Notes: generated by a model from the letters alone, not told the origin. 64,000 nucleotides of DNA from an uncultured Alkalilimnicola sp. (GCA_937951875.1 CALGAN010000018.1:1-64000); one strand, 5' to 3'; positions 53,575 to 62,974 are shown, numbered from the stretch's first letter. Program-made: numbers and translations.

Positions 53575-54135
53575 ATGCGCAAGAAACCGGATACCTTGCA
53601 CCGGCAGATGGTGGCGCGCTCGCGGCTGTTCCGGGTGGAAAGCGTCGGACTGCGCTTCACCAACGGCGTCGAGGTCGAGTACGAACGGCTGGTCAGCACC
53701 GGCGCCGGCGGCGCGGTGCTGGTGGTGCCGATGCTGGACCGCGACACGGTGCTGCTGATCCGCGAGTACGCCGCCGGCACCGAGCGCTACGAGCTCGGCT
53801 TTCCCAAGGGCCGGGTCGAGCCCGGCGAGGACCCGCTGCTGGCCGCCAACCGCGAGCTGCAGGAGGAAACGGGCTACGCCGCCCGCCGCCTCACCTACCT
53901 GCGCCAGCTCTCGCTCGCGCCCGCCTACATGCAATACCGCACCCAGATCATCCTGGCCGAAGACTTGTACCCGCAACGCCTGCAGGGCGACGAACCGGAG
54001 CCGATCGAGGTCGTGCCCTGGCAGCTCAGCCGCTTGTCCGAACTCGCCTATCACGACGAGTTCAGCGAGGCCCGCAGCATGGCCGCCCTGTTCCTGGTGC
54101 GGGATCTCCTGACCCAACGCGAGGGAACGCCATGA
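53575..54135 (+). CDS. nudE: ADP compounds hydrolase NudE
   Basis: 186-aa Nudix hydrolase acting on ADP-ribose, NADH and Ap3A in E. coli. The Nudix box runs from G81 through EETGYA (GRVEPGEDPLLAANRELQEETG), preceded by YELGFPKG. The ATG at 53575 has GGAGG six bases upstream. It overlaps cysQ by 4 nt. Confidence 0.93.
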   Translation: MRKKPDTLHRQMVARSRLFRVESVGLRFTNGVEVEYERLVSTGAGGAVLVVPMLDRDTVLLIREYAAGTERYELGFPKGRVEPGEDPLLAANRELQEETGYAARRLTYLRQLSLAPAYMQYRTQIILAEDLYPQRLQGDEPEPIEVVPWQLSRLSELAYHDEFSEARSMAALFLVRDLLTQREGTP

Positions 54136-54944
54136 GCTACGACATCGAGGCCCTGGCCGCCGCAGCGAGAGATATCGCCGAGCGCGCCGGCGCCCGCATC
54201 CTGGAGGTCTACCACAGCGAGTTCGCGGTCGAGTGCAAGAGCGACCACTCGCCCCTCACCCAAGCCGACCGCGCCGCCCATCAGCTGATCGCCCAGGAGC
54301 TGGCCCGGTTGACGCCGGACCTGCCGATCCTCTCCGAGGAAGGGACGATCGCGAACTACCAGACACGGCGCCAGTGGCGGCGCTACTGGCTGGTCGATCC
54401 GCTCGACGGCACCCGCGAGTTCGTCAAGCGCAACGGCGAGTTCACCGTCAACATCGCCCTGATCGACAACCAGCGCCCGGTGCTCGGCGTGGTGTACGCG
54501 CCGGTGCTGGATACCACCTGGTTCGCGGTCGGCGGCCGCGCGTTCCGGGTGAAGGACGGCGTTCAGGCGCCGCTGCGGGTGCGGCCGGTGGGCGACGCCA
54601 TCGTCGCCGTGGTCAGCCGCTCGCACCGCGACCAGCGCATCGACACGGTGCTGGCGCGGATTCCGCGGCTGGAAGAGGTATCGGTGGGCAGCTCGCTCAA
54701 GTTCTGCCTGGTGGCCGAGGGCAAGGCCGACTTCTATCCCCGCTTCGGGCCGACCTCTGAGTGGGACACGGCGGCGGCGCACTGCGTGGTCGAAGGTGCC
54801 GGCGGGCGGGTGAGCCGGATCGATCTGTCGCCGCTGCGCTACAACACCAAAGCGTCGCTGCTCAATCCTGACTTCGTGGTGACCGGCGATCCCGACCACG
54901 ACTGGAGCCGTTACCTGGAGGGCCTCCATGGCGAGGAACGCTGA
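54132..54944 (+). CDS. cysQ: 3'(2'),5'-bisphosphate nucleotidase CysQ
   Basis: Removes the 3'-phosphate of PAP, the by-product of sulfate assimilation (270 aa). Metal-binding motifs of the inositol-monophosphatase superfamily are SEEG (about 65-68), DPLDGTREF (about 88-96) and SEWDTAAAH near the C-terminus. It is coupled to nudE. Its end overlaps the next gene by 17 nt. Confidence 0.95.
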   Translation: MSYDIEALAAAARDIAERAGARILEVYHSEFAVECKSDHSPLTQADRAAHQLIAQELARLTPDLPILSEEGTIANYQTRRQWRRYWLVDPLDGTREFVKRNGEFTVNIALIDNQRPVLGVVYAPVLDTTWFAVGGRAFRVKDGVQAPLRVRPVGDAIVAVVSRSHRDQRIDTVLARIPRLEEVSVGSSLKFCLVAEGKADFYPRFGPTSEWDTAAAHCVVEGAGGRVSRIDLSPLRYNTKASLLNPDFVVTGDPDHDWSRYLEGLHGEER

Positions 54945-55596
54945 GCGGCGCGCCGCCCTCTGCCTGCTGCTGGCCGCGACCGCCCCGGTCGTGGCGCAGG
55001 ATCGGTTCGGCGAAGGCCTGGACGTCAGCCTGTCGGTGCACCGCTCCGAGCAGGAGCTGCGCACCGGCGGCCTCGACTACGAAACCCGTATCACCCGGCT
55101 CGGCCTGGAAGTCTGGGAGCGTTCGCTCCCCGGGGTGCAGCTCGGCCTGAGCGGCGGCCCGCTGTGGCTGACCCAGTCCGGCAACGCCGCCACCGCGGGG
55201 CGGGAGCTGACCGGCTATTTCGTCGGCGTCGGCGCGCGCGGCACGTTGTTCAGCAGCCCGCTGCTCGATTTCGGCGTCGGGCTGGACTACGCCTACCATC
55301 GCGCCGAGGACGACAGCGCTGGGCGCAACATCCAACTGGCTTGGCATCAGGTCCGCGTCGAGGCCGGCACCACGCTGAAGCTGGAACGCCTGCGCCTGCT
55401 CAGCGGCGTCTACGGACTGTACCTGGACGGCGATCAGACCGGCAGCGACCTTGCCACCGACGATCTGGAAACGGATCGAAACGTCGGCGGCTATCTGGGC
55501 GCCGAATACTGGCTCGATGCCGGCGGCCACATCGGCGTGCGCGGCGAGGCGGGCGCCTACAATGCCCTAAGCCTGACGTTCGCCCGCCGGTTTTGA
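54928..55596 (+). CDS. Predicted outer-membrane beta-barrel protein
   Basis: 222-aa protein with a signal peptide ending near AQ (residues 22-24) and a chain of short amphipathic strands ending in F (LTFARRF), the BAM recognition pattern. About eight strands can be counted, so a small barrel is likely. I do not recognise the family. It begins inside the cysQ 3' end and its last 30 bp overlap the convergent DUF924 gene, so transcript ends must interleave. Confidence 0.78.
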   Translation: MARNAERRAALCLLLAATAPVVAQDRFGEGLDVSLSVHRSEQELRTGGLDYETRITRLGLEVWERSLPGVQLGLSGGPLWLTQSGNAATAGRELTGYFVGVGARGTLFSSPLLDFGVGLDYAYHRAEDDSAGRNIQLAWHQVRVEAGTTLKLERLRLLSGVYGLYLDGDQTGSDLATDDLETDRNVGGYLGAEYWLDAGGHIGVRGEAGAYNALSLTFARRF

Positions 55597-56208
55597 CAGC
55601 GTCTGGCCGTAGGAAGCGGCTCCGGCGGCGAGAAAACGCTCCTCCTCCTCGGTCGACGCGCGGCCGAGGATGGCGTTGCGGTGGGGAAAGCGGCCGAAGC
55701 GGGCGATCACGTCGCGGTGCTCCAGTGCGTAGTCCAGCATGCCTTGCAGATAGGGCCGCCACTCCTCGCCGGACTCCTTCAGCAAGCGGCGAAAGCAGCT
55801 CACCGACAGCTCCTGCAGGTTGAGATGTTCGGCATGCTGTAGCGGCATGTAGAAAAAGCCGCGCTCCAGCGGCGTCAGGGCGCCATCGTAGCCCTGGGCG
55901 ATGCCGTCCAGGCACAGCCGCTGCGCCGCCGCGTCCTCGGCGAAGGCGCTCGGGGTACCGCGAAAAATATTGCGCGGTACCTGGTCCAGCAGCAGGATCA
56001 GCGCCAGCGTACCGCGCGGCGTCTGCTCCCAGTCCGACAGCGCCTGGCGCCGCGCCGCAGCGTACAGCTCGCCGAACCGCTCGCGCAGCTCGGCGTCGAA
56101 GGCCGGATCGGCCCCGAACCAACGCTGCATCCGCTCCGGCACCGCCGCGGGGTCGCTGCGGCTGATCCCGAACCAGAACGACAGCAAATCGCCGCTACGA
56201 GCTGGCAT
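55567..56208 (-). CDS. DUF924 family protein
   Basis: 213-aa soluble helical protein of the DUF924 family, recognised by the block LLDQVPRNIFRGTPSAFAED and by FYMPLQHAEHLNLQE. It is common in proteobacteria, with tetratricopeptide-like helices and no settled function. Adjacent genes give no clear clue. Confidence 0.9.
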   Translation of the reverse strand: MPARSGDLLSFWFGISRSDPAAVPERMQRWFGADPAFDAELRERFGELYAAARRQALSDWEQTPRGTLALILLLDQVPRNIFRGTPSAFAEDAAAQRLCLDGIAQGYDGALTPLERGFFYMPLQHAEHLNLQELSVSCFRRLLKESGEEWRPYLQGMLDYALEHRDVIARFGRFPHRNAILGRASTEEEERFLAAGAASYGQTLSKPAGERQA

Positions 56209-56370
56209 GGCTTACCTCTGATGGTGCGTCGATCGCCCGCGTGCGGCCCGCGACCGCCCCGAGCCGCACGAAATGTGGATTAGTGCCCGAACGCAACTAC
56301 CCTGCTCCGAGCCTAGCCCCATATTAGCCTTGGGATAAGGTTTCCCAGGCCCGAATCAAGGAGGTGGATC

Positions 56371-56667
56371 ATGAGACGGACCGTATTGGCACTGCTGTTA
56401 GGCTTAGGCACCCCGCTCGCGTTCGCCGTGGGGGTCGACGTCGGGACATCGGCGCACATCACTTCGACCGGCGGCATCACCTCGCTGACCACGCCCAGCT
56501 TCGAGTACATGGATCAGGACGGCTCCGGCGGCATCGACGTGGTCGAGGCGGACCGGTTGCAGGACCTGAGCAGCAATATCGATCTGTTCGACCTCGACGG
56601 CGACGGCGAACTCAACGAGGAGGAGTTCGCCTTCGCCAAGCAGTCGCTGCCGGAAATGTACGGCTAA
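56371..56667 (+). CDS. Small periplasmic EF-hand protein
   Basis: 98-aa protein with a signal peptide (MRRTVLALLLGLGTPLAFA) and two EF-hand calcium loops: D-QDGSGGIDVVE (about 48-59) and D-LDGDGELNEEE (about 74-85). The ribosome-binding site AAGGAGGTGG is near ideal. No other domain is present, so it may be a calcium buffer or sensor in the periplasm. I know of no assigned function. Confidence 0.85.
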   Translation: MRRTVLALLLGLGTPLAFAVGVDVGTSAHITSTGGITSLTTPSFEYMDQDGSGGIDVVEADRLQDLSSNIDLFDLDGDGELNEEEFAFAKQSLPEMYG

Positions 56668-56719
56668 TTCCCCGGTACCGCCGGACCGGCGTTGGGACGC
56701 GCCGGCCCGGCAGCGCACC

Positions 56720-57907
56720 TTAGCCGATCAAGCCGATCACCCGCGCCGTCGCCCGGGCGATGGTCAGCTCCTCGTTAGTGGGGATGCACCATACCCGCAC
56801 CGCGCTGTCGGCGGCGCTGACCCGAGGACCGCCGGCGGCGTTTGCCTGCGGATCGAGCCGCAGGCCCAGCCAGCCGAGGCGCTCGCAAATGCGCGCGCGG
56901 ATGACGGCGGAGTTCTCGCCGATACCGGCGGTGAACACCAGCGCGTCCAGCCCCTCCAGCGCCGCCGCCAGCGAGCCGATCTCGCGCACCACGCGGTAGC
57001 AGTACACCGCCACCGCTTCCTCCGCCTCCGGACTGTCGCTCTCCAGCAGCAGGCGCATATCGCCACTGATGCCCGAGAGGCCGCGCAGGCCCGAGCGGGT
57101 GTAGAGCAGCTCGGCGACCTCCTGCGGCGAGCGGCCTTCCTGCTCGAGCATGTACAGCACCACACCGGGGTCGAGGCTGCCGCAGCGTTGGCCCATGGGC
57201 AGGCCTTCCAGGGTGGAGAAGCCCATGGTCGTCGCCACGCTTTGCCCGTCGCGCAGCGCGCACATGCTGGCGCCGCTGCCGAGGTGGGCGACGATGACGC
57301 GCCCGCGCGCCGCGTCCGAATCCAGTTCGGCCAGTCGGCTGGCGATGTACTCGTACGACAGGCCGTGGAAGCCGTAGCGCAGCACGCCCTTGTCGGCGTA
57401 CTCGCGCGGCAACGCGTAGAGCTGCGCCTCGCGCGGCTGGCGGCGATGGAAGGCAGTGTCGAAGCACCCCACCTGCGGCAGCTCCGGCCGCAGCGCCAGC
57501 ACCGCCCGCACCGCCTTGAGGTTGTGCGGCTGATGCAGCGGCGCCAGCGGACACAGCCGCTCCAGATCCCGCAGCACCGGCTCGGTCAGCGGCGCCGGCT
57601 CGGCATAGCTACGCCCGCCGTGCACGATGCGGTGTCCGGCCGCGACCAGCCGCACGCCGTCCAGATTGGCGTCGAGCCAATCGAGAATGCGCGCCAGCGC
57701 CGCCTGCTGGTCGGCCTCCACCGGCAGCCGCTCCTCCAGCAGCGTGCGGCCCTCGCCGTCGCGGATCCGTACCTGCGGCCGCACGTGCAGGCCGTCGGCC
57801 AAGCCGCGGTAGCGCATGACCAGCTCGCCACCCTCGGCCGGCAACACGAACAGGCCGAACTTGACGCTGGAGGAGCCGGCGTTGATGACCAGGATGCCTG
57901 CCGCCAT
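56720..57907 (-). CDS. ackA: Acetate/propionate kinase
   Basis: Interconverts acyl-phosphate and ADP with acid and ATP (395 aa). The nucleotide-binding motif INAGSSSVKFGLF is at about 7-19, and the ASKHA-fold segments GHRIVHGG and TAGIGENSA are present. The ATG overlaps the stop of the MaoC-Pta gene by one base, so the two enzymes are made together and form an acyl-CoA to acid plus ATP route. Acetate versus propionate preference cannot be read from the sequence. Confidence 0.95.
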   Translation of the reverse strand: MAAGILVINAGSSSVKFGLFVLPAEGGELVMRYRGLADGLHVRPQVRIRDGEGRTLLEERLPVEADQQAALARILDWLDANLDGVRLVAAGHRIVHGGRSYAEPAPLTEPVLRDLERLCPLAPLHQPHNLKAVRAVLALRPELPQVGCFDTAFHRRQPREAQLYALPREYADKGVLRYGFHGLSYEYIASRLAELDSDAARGRVIVAHLGSGASMCALRDGQSVATTMGFSTLEGLPMGQRCGSLDPGVVLYMLEQEGRSPQEVAELLYTRSGLRGLSGISGDMRLLLESDSPEAEEAVAVYCYRVVREIGSLAAALEGLDALVFTAGIGENSAVIRARICERLGWLGLRLDPQANAAGGPRVSAADSAVRVWCIPTNEELTIARATARVIGLIG

Positions 57908-59301
57908 CAGCCCACCACCTTGCGCTTGTGGTGGGCCAGCAGCAGCGCCAGCGCGCAGGATGCCATGCGCGACACCGGGTCATCGGCGCGGCTAGTGAGC
58001 ACGATCGGCACGCGCGCGCCGAGCACGATGCCGGCGGAGTCGGCGTCGGCCAGGTAGTGCAGCTGCTTGGCCAGCATGTTGCCGGCCTCCAGGTCCGGCG
58101 CCAGCAGGATGTCGGGCGAGCCGGCCACCGGCGAGACGATGCCCTTGGTCTTGGCGGCGGCCGCCGAGATGGCGTTGTCGAAGGCCAGCGGACCGTCCAG
58201 GACGCCACCCTTGATCTGGCCACGGTCGGCCATCTTGCACAGCGCGGCGGCGTCGATGGTCGACTGGATCTTGGGGTTGACGGTCTCGGTCGCCGACAGG
58301 ATCGCCACCCGCGGCCGCTCCACTCCCAGCGCCTGGGCCAGCTCGATGGCGTTCTGCACGATGTCGCGCTTGGCTTCCAGGTCGGGGTAGATGTTGAGCG
58401 CGGTGTCGGTGATCAGCAGCGGCCGCGGATAGGTCGGCACGTCCATGACCCAGGCGTGGCTCATGCGGCGCTCGGTGCGCAGCCCGCCGGCCTTGCTGAC
58501 CACGGCGTGCATCAGCTCGTCGGTGTGCAGGGAGCCCTTCATCAGCGCCTCCACCTCGCGGTTGCGCGCCATGGCCACCGCGCACTCGGCGGCGGCGTGG
58601 CTGTGCTCGGTGGCGACGATCTGGAACGGGCTCAGGTCCACGCCCTCCTGCTCGGCGACGGCGCGGATCTTGTGCTCGGGGCCGACCAGCACCGGCACGA
58701 TCAGCCCACGCTCGGCGGCGTCCACCGCGCCCAGCAGCGACACCTGGTCGGTGGGATGGACCACCGCGGTCTTCACCGCCGGCAGCCCCGCGGCCTGGCT
58801 GAGCAGCCACTCCAACTGCCGGCGCCGCCGGCCACCGCCCTGCTCGGTGTTCTCCTCCCGAGGCCGGCGCACTTTCTCGGCCGGGGTTTCCACCAGCACG
58901 GTACCGCTGACCGCCAGCTCGCCGCGGTCGTTTACGCAGTGGCACTCCAGCAGCGCCAGCCGCCGGTCGGAGCGCAGCTCGGCCACCCGCACGCGGACGG
59001 TGACCTTATCGCCCAGCGCGAGCGCCCCGCCGAAGCTGAGCCGCTCCTCCAGGAAGCGGGTGCCCGGGCCGGGCAGCTCGGTGGCGATCAGGGTCTTCAG
59101 CAGCGCCGTCCCCCACATACCCTGGGCGATGAACTGCTGGAACAGGTCGCTGCCGGCATGGCGCTGGTCCATGTGCTCGGGATTGAGCTCGGCCGCCTCG
59201 CGGGCCAAGACGCGCAGGTCTTCCAGGGTCAGACGCCGGTGCAGGCTGGCGCTCTGTCCCACCTTGAGTTCCTCGAACGTGAAATTTTCTATGTAAGACA
59301 T
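57907..59301 (-). CDS. MaoC-like hydratase fused to phosphate acyltransferase
   Basis: 464-aa fusion. Residues about 1-140 form a MaoC/hot-dog enoyl-CoA hydratase-like domain (NPEHMD and FIAQGMWG). A charged linker (about 142-163) leads to a phosphate acetyl/butyryl-transferase domain (about 165-464). Known in proteobacteria as a bifunctional enoyl-CoA hydratase/phosphate acetyltransferase. In the hot-dog domain the catalytic Asp of the usual GDxNPxH motif is not evident (reads AAELNPEHMD), so hydratase activity is uncertain. Translationally coupled to ackA. Confidence 0.9.
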   Translation of the reverse strand: MSYIENFTFEELKVGQSASLHRRLTLEDLRVLAREAAELNPEHMDQRHAGSDLFQQFIAQGMWGTALLKTLIATELPGPGTRFLEERLSFGGALALGDKVTVRVRVAELRSDRRLALLECHCVNDRGELAVSGTVLVETPAEKVRRPREENTEQGGGRRRRQLEWLLSQAAGLPAVKTAVVHPTDQVSLLGAVDAAERGLIVPVLVGPEHKIRAVAEQEGVDLSPFQIVATEHSHAAAECAVAMARNREVEALMKGSLHTDELMHAVVSKAGGLRTERRMSHAWVMDVPTYPRPLLITDTALNIYPDLEAKRDIVQNAIELAQALGVERPRVAILSATETVNPKIQSTIDAAALCKMADRGQIKGGVLDGPLAFDNAISAAAAKTKGIVSPVAGSPDILLAPDLEAGNMLAKQLHYLADADSAGIVLGARVPIVLTSRADDPVSRMASCALALLLAHHKRKVVG

Positions 59302-59412
59302 GTAATCAGTGCTCTTTGCCTTTCGTCTTATTGTGATAGCCAGCGGCGCCGGCCCGACTCGCGTCGCGCGGCGAACTCGGTCGGTCGAATCGCGCCTCGA
59401 CCCAATGGTCCC

Positions 59413-61182
59413 CTATTTTTGTAGGACGTACTCGCCCGGCGCCGGGGCCAACGGCGGGTAGCCTTTGGCGGGCGCGCCCAGCGGCGGCGGCGCCGCCTCG
59501 CCGCTGGAGTGGCGGGACAGCCATTCCCGCCAGACCGGCCACCAGGAGCCCGGCTGCTGCGGCACCTCGGTCTGGAACTGTTCGGGCGGCAGGTAGCGGT
59601 CGCGCACGCCACGGGTGTAGACCTGGAACTTGCGGCGCGGATGGCCCGGCGGCGTGACGATACCGGCGTTATGGCCGCCGGTGGTGAGCAGGAACGTGAC
59701 CTCGGTGCGGGGCGCCAGGCGCATGATCTTGTACACCGACTTCCACGGCGCGACGTGGTCGGTGACGGTGCCGACGGCGAAGATCGGCACCTGGATGTCG
59801 CCCAGGTGGATGGGCTGGCCGGCCACGTCGTAGCGGCCCTCGGCCAGATCGTTGCGCAGGAACAGCTCGCGCAGGTACTCCGAGTGCATGCGCGCCGGCA
59901 GCCGGGTGGCGTCGGCGTTCCAGGCCATCAGGTCGATGATGGGAAAACGCTCGCCCACCAGGTACTCGCGCACCACCCGCGACCAGATCAGATCCTCCGA
60001 GCGGATCATCTGGAAGGCGCCGGCCATCTGGAAGGTATCCAGATAGCCGTGCTCGCGCATGTAGTCCTCGAGGAAGGACACCTGGCTTTCGTCGATGAAC
60101 AGCTCCAGCTCGCCGGGCTCGGTGAAATCCGCCTGCGCGGCGAACAGGCTCAGACTGGCCAGGCGGTCGTCGCCGTCGCGGGCCATGGTGGCGGCGGTGA
60201 TCATCGACAGCGTGCCGCCCAGGCAATAGCCCACCAGATGCGTCTTGCGCTTCGGCACGATCGCGGCGATGGCGTCCAGCGCCGCCATGACCCCGAGCTG
60301 CTGGTAGTCATCCAGGCCGAGATCGGCGTCGCCGGCGTCGGGGTTCTTCCAGGAGATCATGAATACCGTGTGCCCCTGGTCGAGCAGGTACTCCACCAGC
60401 GACTTCCCCGGCCGCAGGTCGAGGATGTAGTACTTCATGATCCAGGCCGGCACGAACAGCACCGGCTCGGCCGCCACTTTCGGCGCCCGCGGCTCGTACT
60501 GGATGAGCTCGATCAGGCGGTTGCGCAGCACCACCTTGCCCGGCGTACAGGCCAGGTTCTCGCCGACCTTGAACTCCTCCAGCCCGACCGGCTGCTCGCC
60601 GCGCAGGCGACGCTGCACGTCCTCGAGGAAATGCTGGAAGCCACGCAGCAGATTCCGCCCCTGCTGCTCCACGGTGAGATCGAGGATCTCGGGGTTGGTC
60701 CACAGGAAGTTGGAAGGCGACATCATGTCCAGCAGTTGCCGCCCCATGAAATGCACCACGGCGCGGTGATGCGGATCGACGCCGCGCACGCCGGTGGTGG
60801 CGTTGTGCCACCAGGCCTGGCTGAGCAGGAAGCCCTGGTAGATGACGTTGTACGGCCAGCGCTGCCATTGCGGCGCGTCGAAGCGGTTATCGCCGGGCAG
60901 CGGCTCGATGCACGGCTCGGCGTGCGGATCGACGCTGCTGCGCGCGGCGTAGGCGGCTAGCCGCAGCCATTTCCGCAGGATCTCCTCGGTCAGCCGAACG
61001 CGGGTGCCCGGATGGGTGGAGAGGTGCACGAGCCAATCCAGATAAGCCAGGGTCAGCGCGGCCGGCGACAGGCCACGGGTGAAGCGGCTGATCAGACTGT
61101 GGAACAGGCGATCCAGCGCATCGACGCTGTCGGTCGCGTCCGCCTCGTTCAGTTGTTGTTGCAGCACGGCTTCTTGAAGCAT
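59413..61182 (-). CDS. phaC: Polyhydroxyalkanoate synthase
   Basis: Polymerises (R)-3-hydroxyacyl-CoA into PHA at granule surfaces (589 aa, class I-like length). The catalytic triad is visible: nucleophile C320 in GYCLGG, D475 in VTDHVAPW and H504 in GGHNAGIV. The lipase-like box has Cys in place of Ser, as required. The ATG at 61182 follows GGAGGTGG; a longer frame to 61221 lacks a ribosome-binding site. The class (I versus II) is not decided by the sequence alone. Confidence 0.95.
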   Translation of the reverse strand: MLQEAVLQQQLNEADATDSVDALDRLFHSLISRFTRGLSPAALTLAYLDWLVHLSTHPGTRVRLTEEILRKWLRLAAYAARSSVDPHAEPCIEPLPGDNRFDAPQWQRWPYNVIYQGFLLSQAWWHNATTGVRGVDPHHRAVVHFMGRQLLDMMSPSNFLWTNPEILDLTVEQQGRNLLRGFQHFLEDVQRRLRGEQPVGLEEFKVGENLACTPGKVVLRNRLIELIQYEPRAPKVAAEPVLFVPAWIMKYYILDLRPGKSLVEYLLDQGHTVFMISWKNPDAGDADLGLDDYQQLGVMAALDAIAAIVPKRKTHLVGYCLGGTLSMITAATMARDGDDRLASLSLFAAQADFTEPGELELFIDESQVSFLEDYMREHGYLDTFQMAGAFQMIRSEDLIWSRVVREYLVGERFPIIDLMAWNADATRLPARMHSEYLRELFLRNDLAEGRYDVAGQPIHLGDIQVPIFAVGTVTDHVAPWKSVYKIMRLAPRTEVTFLLTTGGHNAGIVTPPGHPRRKFQVYTRGVRDRYLPPEQFQTEVPQQPGSWWPVWREWLSRHSSGEAAPPPLGAPAKGYPPLAPAPGEYVLQK

Positions 61183-61297
61183 GGCTTCCACCTCCATCGG
61201 ACGCCGTCGGCGTCCGCACACACCCCTTCTTGGGCCGCCGCGGAGTCAATCCAAGCGAGCACCCTAAAGCCTTTGGGCGCCGAGCGCTTGACGTGGA

Positions 61298-62161
61298 TCA
61301 GTCGGCGGACCGATCGGCCGGCGCGCCCGTCAAGCGCACCGCCAGCGGCTGGCCGGCCCGGCCGGGGTCCAAGCTCACGTGGGGGAAGGGAATCTCGATG
61401 CCTTCGGCGTCGAAGCGGTTCTTGATCGCCTCCAGCATGGCGTTCTTCAGGTCGAGGAAGTTCTCGCGGCGCCCCCACACGGAGAACTGCAAATCCACCG
61501 CCGAAGCGCCGAAACCGGTGATCATGAACAGCGGCTTGGGCTCCTCCAGACACATGGGGTTGGCGTCGGCCAGCTCGAACAGCAGGGCCCGGACCCGGGC
61601 GATGTCCTCCTTGTAGGCGATGCGCAGCGGCAGGTCGATGCGCCGGATCGGGAAACGCGAGAGATTGGTGATCTCGCTCTTGAGCAGGGTTTCGTTGGGG
61701 ATGCGCACCAGCAGGTTGTCGGGCGTGCGCAGTTTCACCGACAGCAGGTCGATCGACAGCACCACGCCGGTGGTGGCGCCGATCCGCACCAGATCGCCGA
61801 CCCCGAACGGCCGCTCGCCGACCAGGAACAACCCGCTGATTAGGTTGGAGAAAGCCGTCTGGGCAGCGAAGCCGATGGCGATCGAGGCCACGCCGGCGGC
61901 GCCCAGCAGCACGCCGAGATTGAAGCCCAGCTGATTCAAGGCCGTGGCGACAGTCAGGCCGATCACCACGTACATCACCGCGCGCCGCATGATCATGACG
62001 CGGTGCGCGTCCAGCCGCTGAGCGAAGGCGCGCACTGCGGCCGCCGCCAGCAGGCGGGCGGCGATCAGCCCGCCCAGCAGGATCAGTAGCGCCCGGACGA
62101 TGCTCCACCATGGAGCGGCGTCCAGCCAGGCTTGAATCTCCGACCAGGTCGGCGGCGTCAT
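61298..62161 (-). CDS. mscS: Small-conductance mechanosensitive channel (MscS family)
   Basis: 287-aa MscS-type channel. Three membrane helices lie at about 20-42, 58-80 and 84-106; the third is the Gly/Ala-rich pore helix (LLGAAGVASIAIGFAAQTAFSNLISG). The beta domain (VGDLVRIGATTGVVLSIDLLSVKLRTPDN) and C-terminal cytoplasmic vestibule follow. It releases solutes on hypo-osmotic shock. Position between phaC and a DUF432-like gene is notable. Confidence 0.93.
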   Translation of the reverse strand: MTPPTWSEIQAWLDAAPWWSIVRALLILLGGLIAARLLAAAAVRAFAQRLDAHRVMIMRRAVMYVVIGLTVATALNQLGFNLGVLLGAAGVASIAIGFAAQTAFSNLISGLFLVGERPFGVGDLVRIGATTGVVLSIDLLSVKLRTPDNLLVRIPNETLLKSEITNLSRFPIRRIDLPLRIAYKEDIARVRALLFELADANPMCLEEPKPLFMITGFGASAVDLQFSVWGRRENFLDLKNAMLEAIKNRFDAEGIEIPFPHVSLDPGRAGQPLAVRLTGAPADRSAD

Positions 62162-62167
62162 GACGGC

Positions 62168-62974
62168 TCAGCTCTGAAACAAGGCACTGAAGGCATGCAT
62201 CGCGCCCTTGCGGCCGTTACGGTCGCGCGGCGCGGCGACCAGCGTCGCGGCGGCGGCCTCGGCCGGCGCGGCGGCGCCGACCCGCAGCCCGGCCAGGTCG
62301 CCGTCCTCGGTGCGCTCCAGCGCCAGCTCGTTGGTCCACAGCTGGCCGTGCGGCTCGGCGTAGAGGCTGAGCTGGCGCACCGGCACCTTCACCCGCTCCA
62401 GGGCCAGGCATTCGCGAAAGCGGTTGTGGATCACCAGCGGCGTCACGGCACGGTAGGGAGGCCGCGCCGAGCCCGGGTCGAGGCGGCAGCGACTGCGCAG
62501 CGCGTAGCACAGCTCGCCGCTGATGGTATCCGGCCCGAACCAGGTATCCGACAGCTGCATGCACCCGACCTCGAGCAACCTCCGGTAGGGCGCCTGGGCA
62601 CCCGCCTCCAGCCGCAGCCACAGAGGGACGCTGACGTAGAGCCGCACCGTCTCCCCCGCCGGCACATAGACCGGGCTGAGCGGCCGCGCCACCACCGAAC
62701 GGTCCGGCAGCAGCGGCGATAGCCGCAGAGCGCCGCTGCGGTCCGCCACCACGTAGCGCAGCGGGGGCTGATCGCGCGGCGGCGCGGCGTCGGCATCGAA
62801 GCGGGCCGCGCCGCCGTCGGCCGGATCGGCCGGCGCCAAGGCGTGCCAGACCCGCCATTCGCCGGCGGCGCGCTCGACCACCAGGGTCAGCGCGCCGACC
62901 TGCCAGCGCCCGCAGGCCCCGGGCGCGAACTCGAAAGTGCCGAACCAGCGTCCGTCCAGGCTCCGGACCGACAC
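62168..62974 (-). CDS. DUF432-like protein
   Basis: 268-aa soluble protein, GTG start, 6 bp after the phaJ stop and ending 6 bp before mscS. Sequence features resemble DUF432 proteins that are found beside MscS channels (VPAGETVRLYVSVPLWLRL, PYRAVTPLVIHNRF). The assignment is by recall of the family pattern and needs a profile search. No signal peptide is evident. A link to channel function is suggested only by position. Confidence 0.65.
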   Translation of the reverse strand: MSVRSLDGRWFGTFEFAPGACGRWQVGALTLVVERAAGEWRVWHALAPADPADGGAARFDADAAPPRDQPPLRYVVADRSGALRLSPLLPDRSVVARPLSPVYVPAGETVRLYVSVPLWLRLEAGAQAPYRRLLEVGCMQLSDTWFGPDTISGELCYALRSRCRLDPGSARPPYRAVTPLVIHNRFRECLALERVKVPVRQLSLYAEPHGQLWTNELALERTEDGDLAGLRVGAAAPAEAAAATLVAAPRDRNGRKGAMHAFSALFQS

